A stretch of 52,050 bases of DNA from RFTU01 sp046094505 (lineage in GTDB: Bacteria; Pseudomonadota; Gammaproteobacteria; Burkholderiales; Burkholderiaceae_C). A program made the position numbers and the translations under genes. The notes below the pieces were generated by a model. That model ran no database searches, was not told where the DNA came from, and was given only the letters and a program-made list of their open reading frames with translations. The stretch lies in contig JBJTHN010000032.1 of NCBI GenBank assembly GCA_046094505.1, positions 1-52,050 on the forward strand, written 5' to 3'. Positions 33,276 through 42,193 of this stretch are shown one piece after another; position 1 is the first letter of the stretch; each line of letters opens with the position of its first letter.

Positions 33276-35225
33276 ATGGTGTCGTCCACCTTCGTCCAGC
33301 TTCTGCTCGAACATGCTGCCCAGCGCCCGCAGGCGCCGGCCTTGCGTGAGAAGGAATACGGCATCTGGCAAACAACGACCTGGTCGGCCCTGGCTGCGCT
33401 GGTCAAGGACCTGGCAGGCGGCCTGGCTGCGGCGGGCTTGCAGCGCGGCCAGCACATCGTGGTCATCGGCGACAACCGTCCCAGGCTGTACGCCAGCATG
33501 TTGGCTGCGCAGGCCCTGGGTGCCATCCCCGTGCCGCTGTACCAGGACGCCGTGGCCACCGAGTACACCTTCCCCATCAACAATGCCGAGGTGGCCTTTG
33601 CCATCGTCGAAAACCAAGAGCAGGTGGACAAGCTGCTGGAGTTGCGCGAAACCTGCCCGCAGCTCACGCACATTTGGTACGACGACGACCGCGGCCTGCG
33701 CAACTACCAAGAGCCCGGGCTGGCCCCACTGAACGCGCTGATCGCAAGCGGCCAGGCCTTCCACACGCAGCACCCCGGCGCGTATGAAGCCGAAGTGAAC
33801 CAGGTCCAGCCCAGCGATGTGGCCGCCATGTTCTTCACCTCGGGCACCACCGGCAACCCCAAGGGCGTGGTGCACACCCACCACACACTGTTGGACCGCG
33901 CACGCGCCGGCGCCGACTTTGACCGCCTGAGCGCCAGCGAAGAGGTGTTGGCCTACCTGCCACCGGCGTGGATCGGCCAGAACATCTTCAGCTACGCCCA
34001 ATGGCTGGCCTGCGGCTACGTGGTGAATTGCCTGGAAAGCGCGGCCACGGTGATGATCGACCTCAAGGAGATCGGGCCCACCTACTACTTTGCGCCGCCG
34101 CGCATCTTCGAAGGCCTGCTGACCAGCGTGATGATCCGCATGGAAGACGCCAGCGCCATCAAGCGCCGCCTGTTCCATTACTTCATGGACGTGGCGCGCC
34201 GCGTGGGCCCGCAGCTCATGGATGGCAAGTCGGTGGGCATGGGCGATGCCCTGCTCTACAAGCTGGGCGACCTGTTGATCTACGGACCTTTGCGCAACAC
34301 GCTGGGGCTGTCGCGTGTGCGTGTGGCCTACACCGCCGGCGAGGCCATCGGCCCCGACCTCTTCAACTTCTACCGCGCCATCGGCGTGAACCTCAAGCAG
34401 TTGTATGGCTCCACCGAAACCGCCGTGTTCGTGTGCCTGCAGCCCGACCACGAGGTCAAGAGCGACACGGTGGGCGTGCCGATCGCCGGGGTGGAGATCA
34501 AGCTCACCGATTCCGGCGAAATCCTGGTGAAGTCACCGGGCCTGCTCAAGGAGTACTACAAGAACCCCGCGGCCACCCGGGAGGTGCTGTCGGCCGACGG
34601 CTGGTACCACACGGGCGACGCGGGCTTCCTCGACCACTCGGGCCACCTCAAGATCATCGACCGCGCCAAGGATGTGGGCCGTCTCATGGGCGGGGTCCAT
34701 GATGGGGCCATGTTCGCGCCCAAGTATGTGGAGAACAAGCTCAAGTTCTTCCCCTTCATCAAGGAGGCGGTGGCCTTTGGCGACCGGCGTGACCAGGTCT
34801 GCGCCTTCATCAACATCGATTTCGAAGCCGTGGGCAATTGGGCCGAAAAGTGCAACCTGCCTTATGCCGGCTACACCGATCTGGCAGCCAAGCCTGAGAC
34901 CCAAGACCTGATCCGCGAATGCGTGGAGAAAGTCAATGCTGACCTGGCCCAGGACGACAAGCTCGCGGGCAGCCAGGTCAGCCGCTTCCTGGTCCTGCAC
35001 AAGGAACTTGATGCTGACGATGGCGAGATGACGCGCACCCGAAAGGTCAAGCGTGGCTTCATCAACGAGAAATACCAGGTGCTGGTGGATGCGATGTACG
35101 CCGGCAAGACGGAGCAGTACATTCAGACACAGGTGAAGTTTGAGGATGGACGCACCGGTCAGGTATCGGCCACCTTGAAGATTGCCGATGTGAAGACCTT
35201 TGCGGCCATCCAGCGCGCGGCCTGA
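33276..35225 (+). CDS. Long-chain acyl-CoA synthetase-like AMP-forming ligase
   Basis: A member of the FAA1/FadD15-like group of adenylate-forming enzymes that convert a carboxylic acid to its CoA thioester. I chose the ATG at 33276 (MVSSTFVQLLLEHA), behind an AGGGAG ribosome site; an ATG or GTG near 33186 would overlap the operator. The 649-residue protein has the P-loop TSGTTGNPKG (about residue 189), LKQLYGSTET, the TGD motif YHTGDAGFLD and the hinge DRAKDV. No membrane segment is evident. It is the first gene of a cluster with LivGHM-type importer genes, suggesting the imported acid is activated on entry. The exact acid is unknown. Confidence 0.92.
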   Translation: MVSSTFVQLLLEHAAQRPQAPALREKEYGIWQTTTWSALAALVKDLAGGLAAAGLQRGQHIVVIGDNRPRLYASMLAAQALGAIPVPLYQDAVATEYTFPINNAEVAFAIVENQEQVDKLLELRETCPQLTHIWYDDDRGLRNYQEPGLAPLNALIASGQAFHTQHPGAYEAEVNQVQPSDVAAMFFTSGTTGNPKGVVHTHHTLLDRARAGADFDRLSASEEVLAYLPPAWIGQNIFSYAQWLACGYVVNCLESAATVMIDLKEIGPTYYFAPPRIFEGLLTSVMIRMEDASAIKRRLFHYFMDVARRVGPQLMDGKSVGMGDALLYKLGDLLIYGPLRNTLGLSRVRVAYTAGEAIGPDLFNFYRAIGVNLKQLYGSTETAVFVCLQPDHEVKSDTVGVPIAGVEIKLTDSGEILVKSPGLLKEYYKNPAATREVLSADGWYHTGDAGFLDHSGHLKIIDRAKDVGRLMGGVHDGAMFAPKYVENKLKFFPFIKEAVAFGDRRDQVCAFINIDFEAVGNWAEKCNLPYAGYTDLAAKPETQDLIRECVEKVNADLAQDDKLAGSQVSRFLVLHKELDADDGEMTRTRKVKRGFINEKYQVLVDAMYAGKTEQYIQTQVKFEDGRTGQVSATLKIADVKTFAAIQRAA

Positions 35226-35278
35226 GCCTGTACCCACAACTGATCCATCCGCGTGCCGGCCAGCAGCAAGAACCACCT

Positions 35279-36064
35279 ATGGCAGACAAACAAATCGGCG
35301 ACATCATTCTGGATGTCAAAAACATCTCGCTGAGCTTCGGAGGCGTCAAGGCTCTGACCGACATCAGCTTCGACGTGCGGGAACACGAGGTCCGCGCCAT
35401 TATCGGCCCCAACGGTGCTGGCAAGAGCTCCATGCTCAATTGCATCAACGGCGTATACACCCCTCAGCAGGGCACGATCACCTTCCGTGGGCAAACCTTC
35501 GATCACATGAACTCTCGCCAGGTCGCCGAGATGGGAGTGGCACGCACCTTCCAGAGTCTGGCGCTGTTCAAAGGCATGAGCGTGATCGACAACATCATGA
35601 CCGGACGGAACTTGAAGATGACCACGAACATCTTTCAGCAGGCCATTCGGATCGGCGCCGCATCGCGCGAGGAGGCCGTGCATCGCGAGTTCGTTGAGCA
35701 CATCATTGACTTTCTGGAGATCCAGGCCTATCGCAAGACACCTGTCGGACGCTTGCCCTATGGCCTGCAAAAGCGGGTGGACCTGGGCCGCGCCTTGGCC
35801 ATGGAGCCACAAGTGCTTTTGCTCGATGAGCCCATGGCGGGGATGAACGTCGAGGAAAAGCAGGACATGTGCCGCTTCGTGCTCGATGTGAACGACGAAT
35901 TCGGCACCACCATCGTCTTGATCGAGCACGACATGGGGGTCGTCATGGACATCTCAGACCGCGTGGTCGTGCTCGACTACGGCAAGAAGATCGGTGACGG
36001 CACACCCGCCGAGGTGCGCCGCAACGAAGATGTGATCAGCGCTTACCTCGGCACATCCCACTGA
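35279..36064 (+). CDS. livG: Branched-chain-type ABC transporter ATPase LivG
   Basis: An ATPase of the HAAT (LivG) group. The 261-residue protein has Walker A GPNGAGKSSM (about residue 43), a signature region LPYGLQKRVDLGRAL as usual for LivG, Walker B VLLLDEPMAG and H-loop IEHDMG, with the LivG C-terminal VLDYGKKIGDGTPAEVR. It starts 53 bases after the ligase gene. In this gene neighbourhood such transporters often carry aromatic or other organic acids; an amino-acid role is not implied. Confidence 0.94.
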   Translation: MADKQIGDIILDVKNISLSFGGVKALTDISFDVREHEVRAIIGPNGAGKSSMLNCINGVYTPQQGTITFRGQTFDHMNSRQVAEMGVARTFQSLALFKGMSVIDNIMTGRNLKMTTNIFQQAIRIGAASREEAVHREFVEHIIDFLEIQAYRKTPVGRLPYGLQKRVDLGRALAMEPQVLLLDEPMAGMNVEEKQDMCRFVLDVNDEFGTTIVLIEHDMGVVMDISDRVVVLDYGKKIGDGTPAEVRRNEDVISAYLGTSH

Positions 36065-36089
36065 CGGCCCCGCACCAGGAGATCAAGCA

Positions 36090-37019
36090 ATGGGATTTTT
36101 CATCGAAGCGACGATCGGCGGTCTGATGGCCGGCATGTTGTACTCGCTCGTGGCGCTGGGCTTTGTCCTCATCTTCAAGGCCTCGGGCGTCTTCAACTTT
36201 GCGCAAGGCGCCATGGTGCTGTTTGCAGCGCTGGCGATGGCGCGCTTTTCAGAGTGGTTGCCCCAACTCAGCGGCATTGACAACAAGTTCCTGGTCAACT
36301 TACTGGCCTTTATCGGCGCCATAGGCGTCATGATTCTGGTGGCCTGGTTGGTCGAGCGCCTCGTGTTGGGCAAGCTGGTGAACCAAGAGGGAGTCACCTT
36401 ACTGATGGCCACGCTGGGCATCACCTACTTCCTCGACGGCTTCGGGCAAACCATCTTCGGCTCAGACATCTACAAGATCGACGTGGGCATGCCCAAGGAC
36501 CCCATGTTCTTGCTGGACGCCGTTTTCCAAGGCGGCATTCTGGTCAATCAGGAGGATCTGGTGGCTGCCCTGCTGGCTGCAGCGCTGGTGGCATCGCTGG
36601 CCGCGTTTTTCCAGTACACCAGTACGGGGCGCGCACTTCGCGCCGTGGCCGATGACCACCAAGCCGCACAGTCCATCGGTATTCCGCTGGACCGCATTTG
36701 GGTGATCGTGTGGTCGGTGGCCGGCTTTGTGGCCTTGGTGGCCGGCATCATTTGGGGCTCCAAGCTCGGGGTGCAGTTTTCGCTTTCGTTGGTGGCGCTC
36801 AAGGCCCTGCCCGTGGTGATTCTGGGCGGCCTCACATCTGTACCCGGGGCCATCATCGGCGGGCTGGTCATCGGGGTGGGTGAAAAGCTCTCCGAGGTCT
36901 ACCTGGGGCCCTTCCTGGGCGGCGGAATCGAGATCTGGTTTGCCTATGTTTTGGCGCTGATCTTTCTGCTCGTGCGTCCGCAGGGTTTGTTCGGCGAAAA
37001 GATCATCGATCGGGTTTAA
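36090..37019 (+). CDS. livH: Branched-chain-type ABC transporter permease LivH
   Basis: An inner-membrane permease of 309 residues with about eight hydrophobic segments. It has the LivH start IEATIGGLMAGMLYSLVALG, VFNFAQGAMVLFAALA, and the coupling loop TSTGRALRAVADDHQAAQSIGI that contacts the ATPases, then VVILGGLTSVPGAIIGG. It starts 25 bases after livG and ends 5 bases before livM. Confidence 0.94.
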   Translation: MGFFIEATIGGLMAGMLYSLVALGFVLIFKASGVFNFAQGAMVLFAALAMARFSEWLPQLSGIDNKFLVNLLAFIGAIGVMILVAWLVERLVLGKLVNQEGVTLLMATLGITYFLDGFGQTIFGSDIYKIDVGMPKDPMFLLDAVFQGGILVNQEDLVAALLAAALVASLAAFFQYTSTGRALRAVADDHQAAQSIGIPLDRIWVIVWSVAGFVALVAGIIWGSKLGVQFSLSLVALKALPVVILGGLTSVPGAIIGGLVIGVGEKLSEVYLGPFLGGGIEIWFAYVLALIFLLVRPQGLFGEKIIDRV

Positions 37020-37024
37020 ACACC

Positions 37025-38083
37025 ATGCTTTACCGCGAGAACGGTCAATTCAAGACAAGCTACGCCGCCGACCAGCAGATCTTCCCGATCATGCAGGACC
37101 GAGTGGTGATCTTGGCACTCATCGCTGCAGCGTTCATCGTGGTGCCGTATCTGGCCAGCGAATACCTGTTTCGCGCCATCCTCATTCCCTTCCTGATCCT
37201 GTCGCTGGCCGCACTGGGGCTGAACATCCTGGTGGGCTACTGCGGGCAAATCTCGCTGGGTACGGGTGGCTTCATGGCCGTGGGGGCATACGGCGCCTAC
37301 AACTTCCTCATGCGCATAGAGGGCATGCCCCCCGTAGCGGCCATTTTGTTGGGTGGGGTGTGTGCCACCGTGGTCGGTGTCCTCTTTGGCATCCCGTCCT
37401 TGCGCATCAAGGGCTTGTACTTGGCAGTGGCCACCTTGGCCGCACAGTTCTTCTGTGATTGGGCCTTCCTGCGCATCAAGTGGTTCACCTTGGATTCGGC
37501 GTCGGGCTCGGTCAACGTGTCCAATCTGTCCTTGTTGTGGTGGTCAGTCGACACCCCTGCGGACAAATACCTTTTCTGCCTGGGCTTCGTGGTCGTCTTC
37601 GCACTGGTGGCCAAAAACCTCGTGCGCAGCCACATCGGCCGCGAGTGGATGGCCATGCGCGACATGGACGTGGCAGCCTCTGTCATCGGCATTCGGCCGG
37701 TTTACGCCAAGCTAACGGCGTTTGCGGTCAGCTCCTTCTTTGTCGGGGTTGCCGGAGCCTTGTGGGGTTTTGTGTACTTGGGAGCCTGGGAGCCCGCTGC
37801 GTTCTCCATCGACCGTTCCTTTCAGTTGTTGTTCATGGTGATCATCGGCGGCCTGGGCTCCATCATGGGCAGCTTCTTCGGGGCGGCCTTCATCGTGGTG
37901 CTGCCCATTGCGCTGGATCTGCTGGGTGTGCGCTTGGGCTTTGATGTCGCGCTGGCCTCTCACCTGACCTTCATGATCTACGGCACCCTGATCATCTTCT
38001 TTCTCATTGTTGAGCCGCATGGCTTGGCCCGGCTCTGGTCGGTCGCCAAGGAAAAACTGCGCCTTTGGCCCTTCCCGCATTGA
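37025..38083 (+). CDS. livM: Branched-chain-type ABC transporter permease LivM
   Basis: The second permease, 352 residues. A hydrophilic N-terminus of about 35 residues is followed by LNILVGYCGQISLGTGGFMA, typical for LivM, the EAA-like loop GREWMAMRDMDVAASVIGI, and MVIIGGLGSIMGSFFGAAFI. The next gene is separated by a 190-base gap with its own signals. Confidence 0.94.
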   Translation: MLYRENGQFKTSYAADQQIFPIMQDRVVILALIAAAFIVVPYLASEYLFRAILIPFLILSLAALGLNILVGYCGQISLGTGGFMAVGAYGAYNFLMRIEGMPPVAAILLGGVCATVVGVLFGIPSLRIKGLYLAVATLAAQFFCDWAFLRIKWFTLDSASGSVNVSNLSLLWWSVDTPADKYLFCLGFVVVFALVAKNLVRSHIGREWMAMRDMDVAASVIGIRPVYAKLTAFAVSSFFVGVAGALWGFVYLGAWEPAAFSIDRSFQLLFMVIIGGLGSIMGSFFGAAFIVVLPIALDLLGVRLGFDVALASHLTFMIYGTLIIFFLIVEPHGLARLWSVAKEKLRLWPFPH

Positions 38084-38200
38084 TAGGTTTTTGCCGCTCA
38101 AGCCCTTCGACTCTGACAGCCTGAACAGTCCAATTGAACCCGCTATGCCGCTGAACATCTAAGAACGAGCCGCCATGACGATGGAGTCCTGTCAACACAA

Positions 38201-38252
38201 TTGAGTCCGCCTCCTGCAGGCGAGTCAATGCTGCACGGACGCGTGCGTTTTT
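38201..38252 (+). promoter_or_regulatory. Possible internal promoter and hairpin before the binding-protein gene
   Basis: In the 190-base gap after livM a promoter-like TTGAGT (38201-38206) is 17 bases from GTCAAT (38224-38229), a weak -10. A short hairpin GCACG-GACG-CGTGC (38233-38246) followed by G and five T residues resembles a small terminator or processing site just before the ribosome site CTGGAG. Either could tune the binding protein's level. A short stem and weak -10 keep confidence low. Confidence 0.3.
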
Positions 38253-38273
38253 AAACCTCTGGAGTTAAGCAAC

Positions 38274-39605
38274 ATGAAATTTAAATCGCTCATCGCCGCC
38301 GCGGCCATCGCCTCGGCCAGCCTGGCAACGGTTGCCACGATGCCCGTGGCCCACGCCCAGGCCAAGGAGCAGTTCTTTCCCGTACTCGTGTACCGCACGG
38401 GTGCTTATGCACCCAATGGCGTGCCGTTCGCCAATGGTTATGTCGACTATCTCAAGTACGTCAATGCCAAGGGCGGCATCAACGGCGTAAAGGTCAGCTG
38501 GGAAGAGTGCGAAACGGGCTACGCCACCGACAAGGGCGTGGAGTGCTACGAGCGTCTGAAGGGCAAGGGCGCCACGGTGTTCCAGCCGCTGTCCACCGGC
38601 ATCACTTTTGCGCTCACCGAAAAGGCCCCTGTCGACAAGATTCCGCTGATCACCGCCGGCTACGGCCGTAGTGAATCCACCGACGGCATGGTCTTCAAGT
38701 GGAACTTTCCGCTGACCGGCACCTACTGGGATGCCGCTGACATCCTGGTGCAACACATTGCGGTCAAAGAGGGCGGCGCTGACAAGCTCAAGGGCAAGAA
38801 GATCACGCTGGTCTATCACGACAGCCCCTACGGCAAGGAGCCCATTCCGCAGCTGACCGAGCGCAGCAAAATGCACGGTTTTGAGCTCGAGTTGCTGCCC
38901 GTCACGCATCCGGGGGTGGAACAAAGAGCCACCTGGCTCAGGATTCGTCAGTCACGCCCGGACTACCTTTTCCTTTGGGGCTGGGGTGTGATGAACTCCA
39001 CCTCCTTGAAGGAGGCCGTGGCCATCGGCTATCCGCGCGACAAGATGTATGGTGTGTGGTGGGCCGGCGCCGAGCCTGACGTCAAGGACGTGGGCGATAG
39101 CGCCCGAGGCTACAACGCACTAGCACTGCAGCACGGCGCCGAGCCCAACGCCAAGATCACCCAAGAGATTCTCAAGGAAGTGCATGGTAAGGGTCAGGGT
39201 ACTGGCCCCAAGGATGAAGTGGGCCAGGTGCTGTACATGCGCGGGCTGGTCGCCGCCATGTTGGCCGTGGAAGGTGTCAAGCGTGCCCAGGAGCGTTTCG
39301 GCAAAGGCAAGCACATGACCGGCGAGCAGGCCCGCTGGGGTTATGAGAACCTGGCACTGGACCAGAAAAAGCTCGATGCACTGGGCTTCGCAGGCGTGAT
39401 GCGCCCGATCTCCACATCCTGCCAAGACCACCGCGGTGCGGCCGTGGCCCGCATCCACACCTGGGACGGAAAGAAGTGGAACTTCAGCTCGGATTGGTAT
39501 GAAGCCGATCAGTCGATCATCAAACCGATGATCAGGGCTGCGGCCGACAAGTACGCCGCCGAGAAGAAGATCGCTCGCCGCGACCCGAGCGACTGCCAAT
39601 CGTAA
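38274..39605 (+). CDS. Periplasmic substrate-binding protein of the Liv-type transporter
   Basis: A type I periplasmic binding protein, 443 residues, with a signal peptide (MKFKSLIAAAAIASASLA, ending AHAQA). The mature domain has VLVYRTGAYAPNGVPFANGY, YLKYVNAKGGINGVKV and KITLVYHDSPYGKEPI. It carries four cysteines outside the signal (in WEECETGY, VECYERL, STSCQDH and DCQS), possibly two disulfides. The long, lysine-rich C-terminus is common in binding proteins of the organic-acid branch. It presumably determines what the transporter takes up. Confidence 0.93.
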   Translation: MKFKSLIAAAAIASASLATVATMPVAHAQAKEQFFPVLVYRTGAYAPNGVPFANGYVDYLKYVNAKGGINGVKVSWEECETGYATDKGVECYERLKGKGATVFQPLSTGITFALTEKAPVDKIPLITAGYGRSESTDGMVFKWNFPLTGTYWDAADILVQHIAVKEGGADKLKGKKITLVYHDSPYGKEPIPQLTERSKMHGFELELLPVTHPGVEQRATWLRIRQSRPDYLFLWGWGVMNSTSLKEAVAIGYPRDKMYGVWWAGAEPDVKDVGDSARGYNALALQHGAEPNAKITQEILKEVHGKGQGTGPKDEVGQVLYMRGLVAAMLAVEGVKRAQERFGKGKHMTGEQARWGYENLALDQKKLDALGFAGVMRPISTSCQDHRGAAVARIHTWDGKKWNFSSDWYEADQSIIKPMIRAAADKYAAEKKIARRDPSDCQS

Positions 39606-39613
39606 GAAACGCA

Positions 39614-39645
39614 GTCACGCGCACGGCCTTGGCCCTGCGCGTGAC
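39614..39645 (+). repeat. Perfect 10-bp stem-loop after the binding-protein gene
   Basis: GTCACGCGCA and TGCGCGTGAC are exact complements around a 12-base loop. No T run follows. It lies 8 bases past the stop of the binding-protein gene and is probably an mRNA-protecting hairpin or weak terminator. Confidence 0.7.
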
Positions 39646-39661
39646 CCCAGGTTGCTGTTCA

Positions 39662-39693
39662 AAGCGCCGTGCTGAGCCATCGGCACGGCGCTT
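39662..39693 (+). repeat. Second stem-loop before livF
   Basis: AAGCGCCGTGC and GCACGGCGCTT form an 11-bp perfect stem with a 10-base loop, 17 bases after the first hairpin and 24 bases before livF. The two together could stop 3' decay and raise the binding protein over the ATPase. Confidence 0.7.
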
Positions 39694-39717
39694 CCAAGAG
39701 CGACCGAAGGACCCATC

Positions 39718-40527
39718 ATGAGCACCCCTCCCCTTCTCAATGTCAACGGCATTGAGGTCATCTACAACCACGTGATCCTGGTGCTCAAGGGCGTGTCCCT
39801 GCAGGTACCCGAGGGGTCGGTGGTGGCGCTGCTGGGGGGCAACGGTGCCGGCAAGACCACCACCTTGCGCGCTGTCAGCAACCTGCTGGCCGGGGAGCGT
39901 GGTGAGGTCACCAAAGGCTCCATTGAGTTGCGCGGTGAGCGCATCGAGAAGCTCTCCACAGCCGCCATGGTCGACCGTGGTGTCATCCAGGTGATGGAAG
40001 GGCGTCACTGTTTTGCGCACCTGACCATCGAAGACAACCTTATGACGGGCGCCTACACCCGCAAGGACGGCAAGGCTGCCGTCAACCAAACACTGGAGAA
40101 GGTCTACAACTACTTTCCGCGCCTGAAGACCCGTCGTGGCTCGCAGGCCGCCTACACCTCCGGCGGCGAGCAGCAGATGTGCGCCGTCGGGCGTGCGCTG
40201 ATGGCCAACCCCAAGATGGTGTTGCTGGATGAACCCTCCATGGGCCTTGCGCCACAGATCGTGGAAGAGGTCTTTGAGATCGTGAAGGACCTCAACAGCA
40301 AGGAAGGCGTGACCTTCCTGCTGGCTGAGCAGAACACCAATATGGCGCTGCGCTACGCGGACTACGGCTACATCCTGGAAAACGGTCGCATCGTGATGGA
40401 CGGCGCTGCAAAAGACCTGCGAGAGAACGAAGACGTCAAGGAGTTCTACCTGGGTATGGGCGGCGGGGACCGCAAGAGCTTCAAAGACGTCAAGAGCTAC
40501 AAGCGCCGCAAGCGCTGGCTGGCCTGA
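39718..40527 (+). CDS. livF: Branched-chain-type ABC transporter ATPase LivF
   Basis: The second ATPase, 269 residues. It has Walker A LLGGNGAGKTTTL (about residue 40), the signature TSGGEQQMCAVGRAL and Walker B MVLLDEPSMGLAP. LAEQNTNMALRYADYGYILE is typical of LivF. Its C-terminus ends in a basic run (KSYKRRKRWLA) after the usual end, slightly longer than the common 233-240 residues. It starts after the hairpin pair and is followed by a GTG-started small gene. Confidence 0.93.
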   Translation: MSTPPLLNVNGIEVIYNHVILVLKGVSLQVPEGSVVALLGGNGAGKTTTLRAVSNLLAGERGEVTKGSIELRGERIEKLSTAAMVDRGVIQVMEGRHCFAHLTIEDNLMTGAYTRKDGKAAVNQTLEKVYNYFPRLKTRRGSQAAYTSGGEQQMCAVGRALMANPKMVLLDEPSMGLAPQIVEEVFEIVKDLNSKEGVTFLLAEQNTNMALRYADYGYILENGRIVMDGAAKDLRENEDVKEFYLGMGGGDRKSFKDVKSYKRRKRWLA

Positions 40528-40537
40528 AGGCCTGGGC

Positions 40538-40840
40538 GTGAGCGAAGCGGATTGGGGCTTTGCCCCGTCACCCTTCGAGCCGCAAGAGGCCCTGCAGCGC
40601 CTGCGGCGAGAGCTTCGAGAACTGGGCTTGCAGGAGCGCCAAGGCCTGTGGGAGCGCCGCGGCCTGACCCTGGTGCGCCTGGTGCCGCAGGCTGAGGCCA
40701 TCGAGGCCAGCCGGGTGAAAAAGCCATCACGCAGCAGCCCTGAGTGGGTCTTGCGCAATTTGAGGTCCTCTGCTGACGTGCGCGACTTCACCGGCGACCT
40801 CAAGAAACAACTCGCCCACTGGAGCGATGACCATGACTGA
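40538..40840 (+). CDS. Unrecognised 100-residue protein between livF and the PaaK-like ligase
   Basis: I do not recognise this family. The GTG at 40538 gives MSEADWGFAPSPFEPQEAL, then two acidic/basic amphipathic helices rich in Glu, Arg and Leu (RLRRELRELGLQERQGLW) and SPEWVLRNLRSSADVRDFTG near the end. There are no membrane segment, signal peptide or cysteine. It starts 10 bases after livF and overlaps the next ligase by 14 bases, so it is very likely translated with it. Codon use looks like its neighbours. It could be a small partner of the ligase. Confidence 0.7.
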   Translation: MSEADWGFAPSPFEPQEALQRLRRELRELGLQERQGLWERRGLTLVRLVPQAEAIEASRVKKPSRSSPEWVLRNLRSSADVRDFTGDLKKQLAHWSDDHD

Positions 40841-42101
40841 CAACACAAGGCCAGGCAAGGGCCTGGAGTGGCGCGCCAGCGCCGAGAGGGAGGCGGCGTT
40901 GATGCAGGCCCTGCCCGGCCTCGTGCGTGCGGCCCAACAACTGCCCGCCATGGGCGAGCGGCTGCAGGGCGTCGATGCAGCCGCCTTGAACAGCCGCGCG
41001 GCCCTGGCCCGTGTTCCCGTGACCCGAAAGGGCGAACTCCTGCAGCGGCAAATCGCCTCGCGCGCCAGCGACCCCTTTGGTGGCTACTCGGCCATCGGCT
41101 GGCGGGCCATGGCCCGCAGCGGGGCCCGGCGGGTTTACCAGTCGCCCGGGCCCATCTACGAACCCGAGGGCTCGGCCCCCGACTACTGGCGCTCGGCCCG
41201 CGCCCTGCAGGCTGCCGGCTTTCAGGCCGGCGACCTGGTGCACAACAGCTTCAGCTATCACCTGACACCGGGTGCATGGATCATGGAAGCGGGTGCCCAC
41301 GCTCTGGGCTGCACCGTGTTTCCCGGCGGTGTGGGCAACACCGAACTCCAGCTGCAAGCCATTGCCGAGCTTCGGCCCGATGCCTACTGCGGCACGCCCA
41401 GCTTCCTGCGCATCCTGGTGGAGAAGGCTACAGAAACCGGCGCGTCGATCGCCTCCATCCGCAAAGCCCTCGTCAGCGGTGAAGCCTTTCCACCGTCACT
41501 GCGAGACTGGCTGCTGGAGCGGGGGATTCATGGCTACCAGGCCTACGCAACGGCCGATGCCGGGCTGATTGCCTACGAGACCGAAGCGCGGCAGGGCCTG
41601 GTGGTGGACGACGGCATCCTGCTGGAGATCGTTCGTCCGGGAACCGATGACCCGGTGCCCGAAGGCGAAGTGGGCGAAGTGGTGGTCACGGTGTTCAACC
41701 CCGACTACCCTCTGGTTCGCTTCGGCACCGGCGACCTGTCGGCGCTGCTGCCCGGGCCCTGCCCCACGGGCCGCACCAACACCTGCATCAAAGGCTGGAT
41801 GGGCCGTGCAGACCAAACCACCAAGGTGCGTGGCATGTTCGTACACGCCAGTCAGGTGGGCGAAATCGTCAAGCGACACCCGGCTGTGCTGCGCGCACGC
41901 CTGGTGGTGGAAGGCGAAATGGCCAACGACCGCATGAGTCTGCAGGTGGAGCACGCAGGCCCGGCCGAGGGCTTGGAACAGGCTGTGGCGGCCAGCGTGA
42001 AAGACATCACCAAGCTGCGGGCCGACCAGGTGCAGGTCGTGCCGCCGGGCAGCCTCCCCAACGACGGCAAGGTCATCGAAGACGCGCGAAAGTACGACTG
42101 A
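40827..42101 (+). CDS. PaaK-like AMP-dependent ligase with an altered P-loop
   Basis: This 424-residue protein has the phenylacetate-CoA ligase fold: ASDPFGGYSAIGW near residue 75, DAYCGTPSFLRIL, AYATADAGLIAYE, the TGD motif in VRFGTGDLSAL, RADQTTKVRGMFVHASQV and the C-terminal DGKVIEDARKYD. The usual SSGTTGxP phosphate-binding loop is replaced by SPGPIYEPEG (about residue 108). That loop normally holds ATP phosphates, so its activity is uncertain, although the later motifs and the terminal lysine remain. It closes the Liv cluster. Substrate is unknown; an aromatic acid is a guess from family and context. Confidence 0.85.
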   Translation: MTMTDNTRPGKGLEWRASAEREAALMQALPGLVRAAQQLPAMGERLQGVDAAALNSRAALARVPVTRKGELLQRQIASRASDPFGGYSAIGWRAMARSGARRVYQSPGPIYEPEGSAPDYWRSARALQAAGFQAGDLVHNSFSYHLTPGAWIMEAGAHALGCTVFPGGVGNTELQLQAIAELRPDAYCGTPSFLRILVEKATETGASIASIRKALVSGEAFPPSLRDWLLERGIHGYQAYATADAGLIAYETEARQGLVVDDGILLEIVRPGTDDPVPEGEVGEVVVTVFNPDYPLVRFGTGDLSALLPGPCPTGRTNTCIKGWMGRADQTTKVRGMFVHASQVGEIVKRHPAVLRARLVVEGEMANDRMSLQVEHAGPAEGLEQAVAASVKDITKLRADQVQVVPPGSLPNDGKVIEDARKYD

Positions 42102-42193
42102 GGAAGTTCCTACGTACTTTCCACCGCGCCGAAGCCAGCAGGCGTCCCTAGGATGACGGCTTCGCACTTTGCTTTACTCCAACGAGGACCATC

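Noticed and set aside
33276..40527. Plain branched-chain amino acid transport operon
   Set aside because: The subunits match the Liv family, but the two CoA ligases and Crp/Fnr gene point to an organic-acid substrate.
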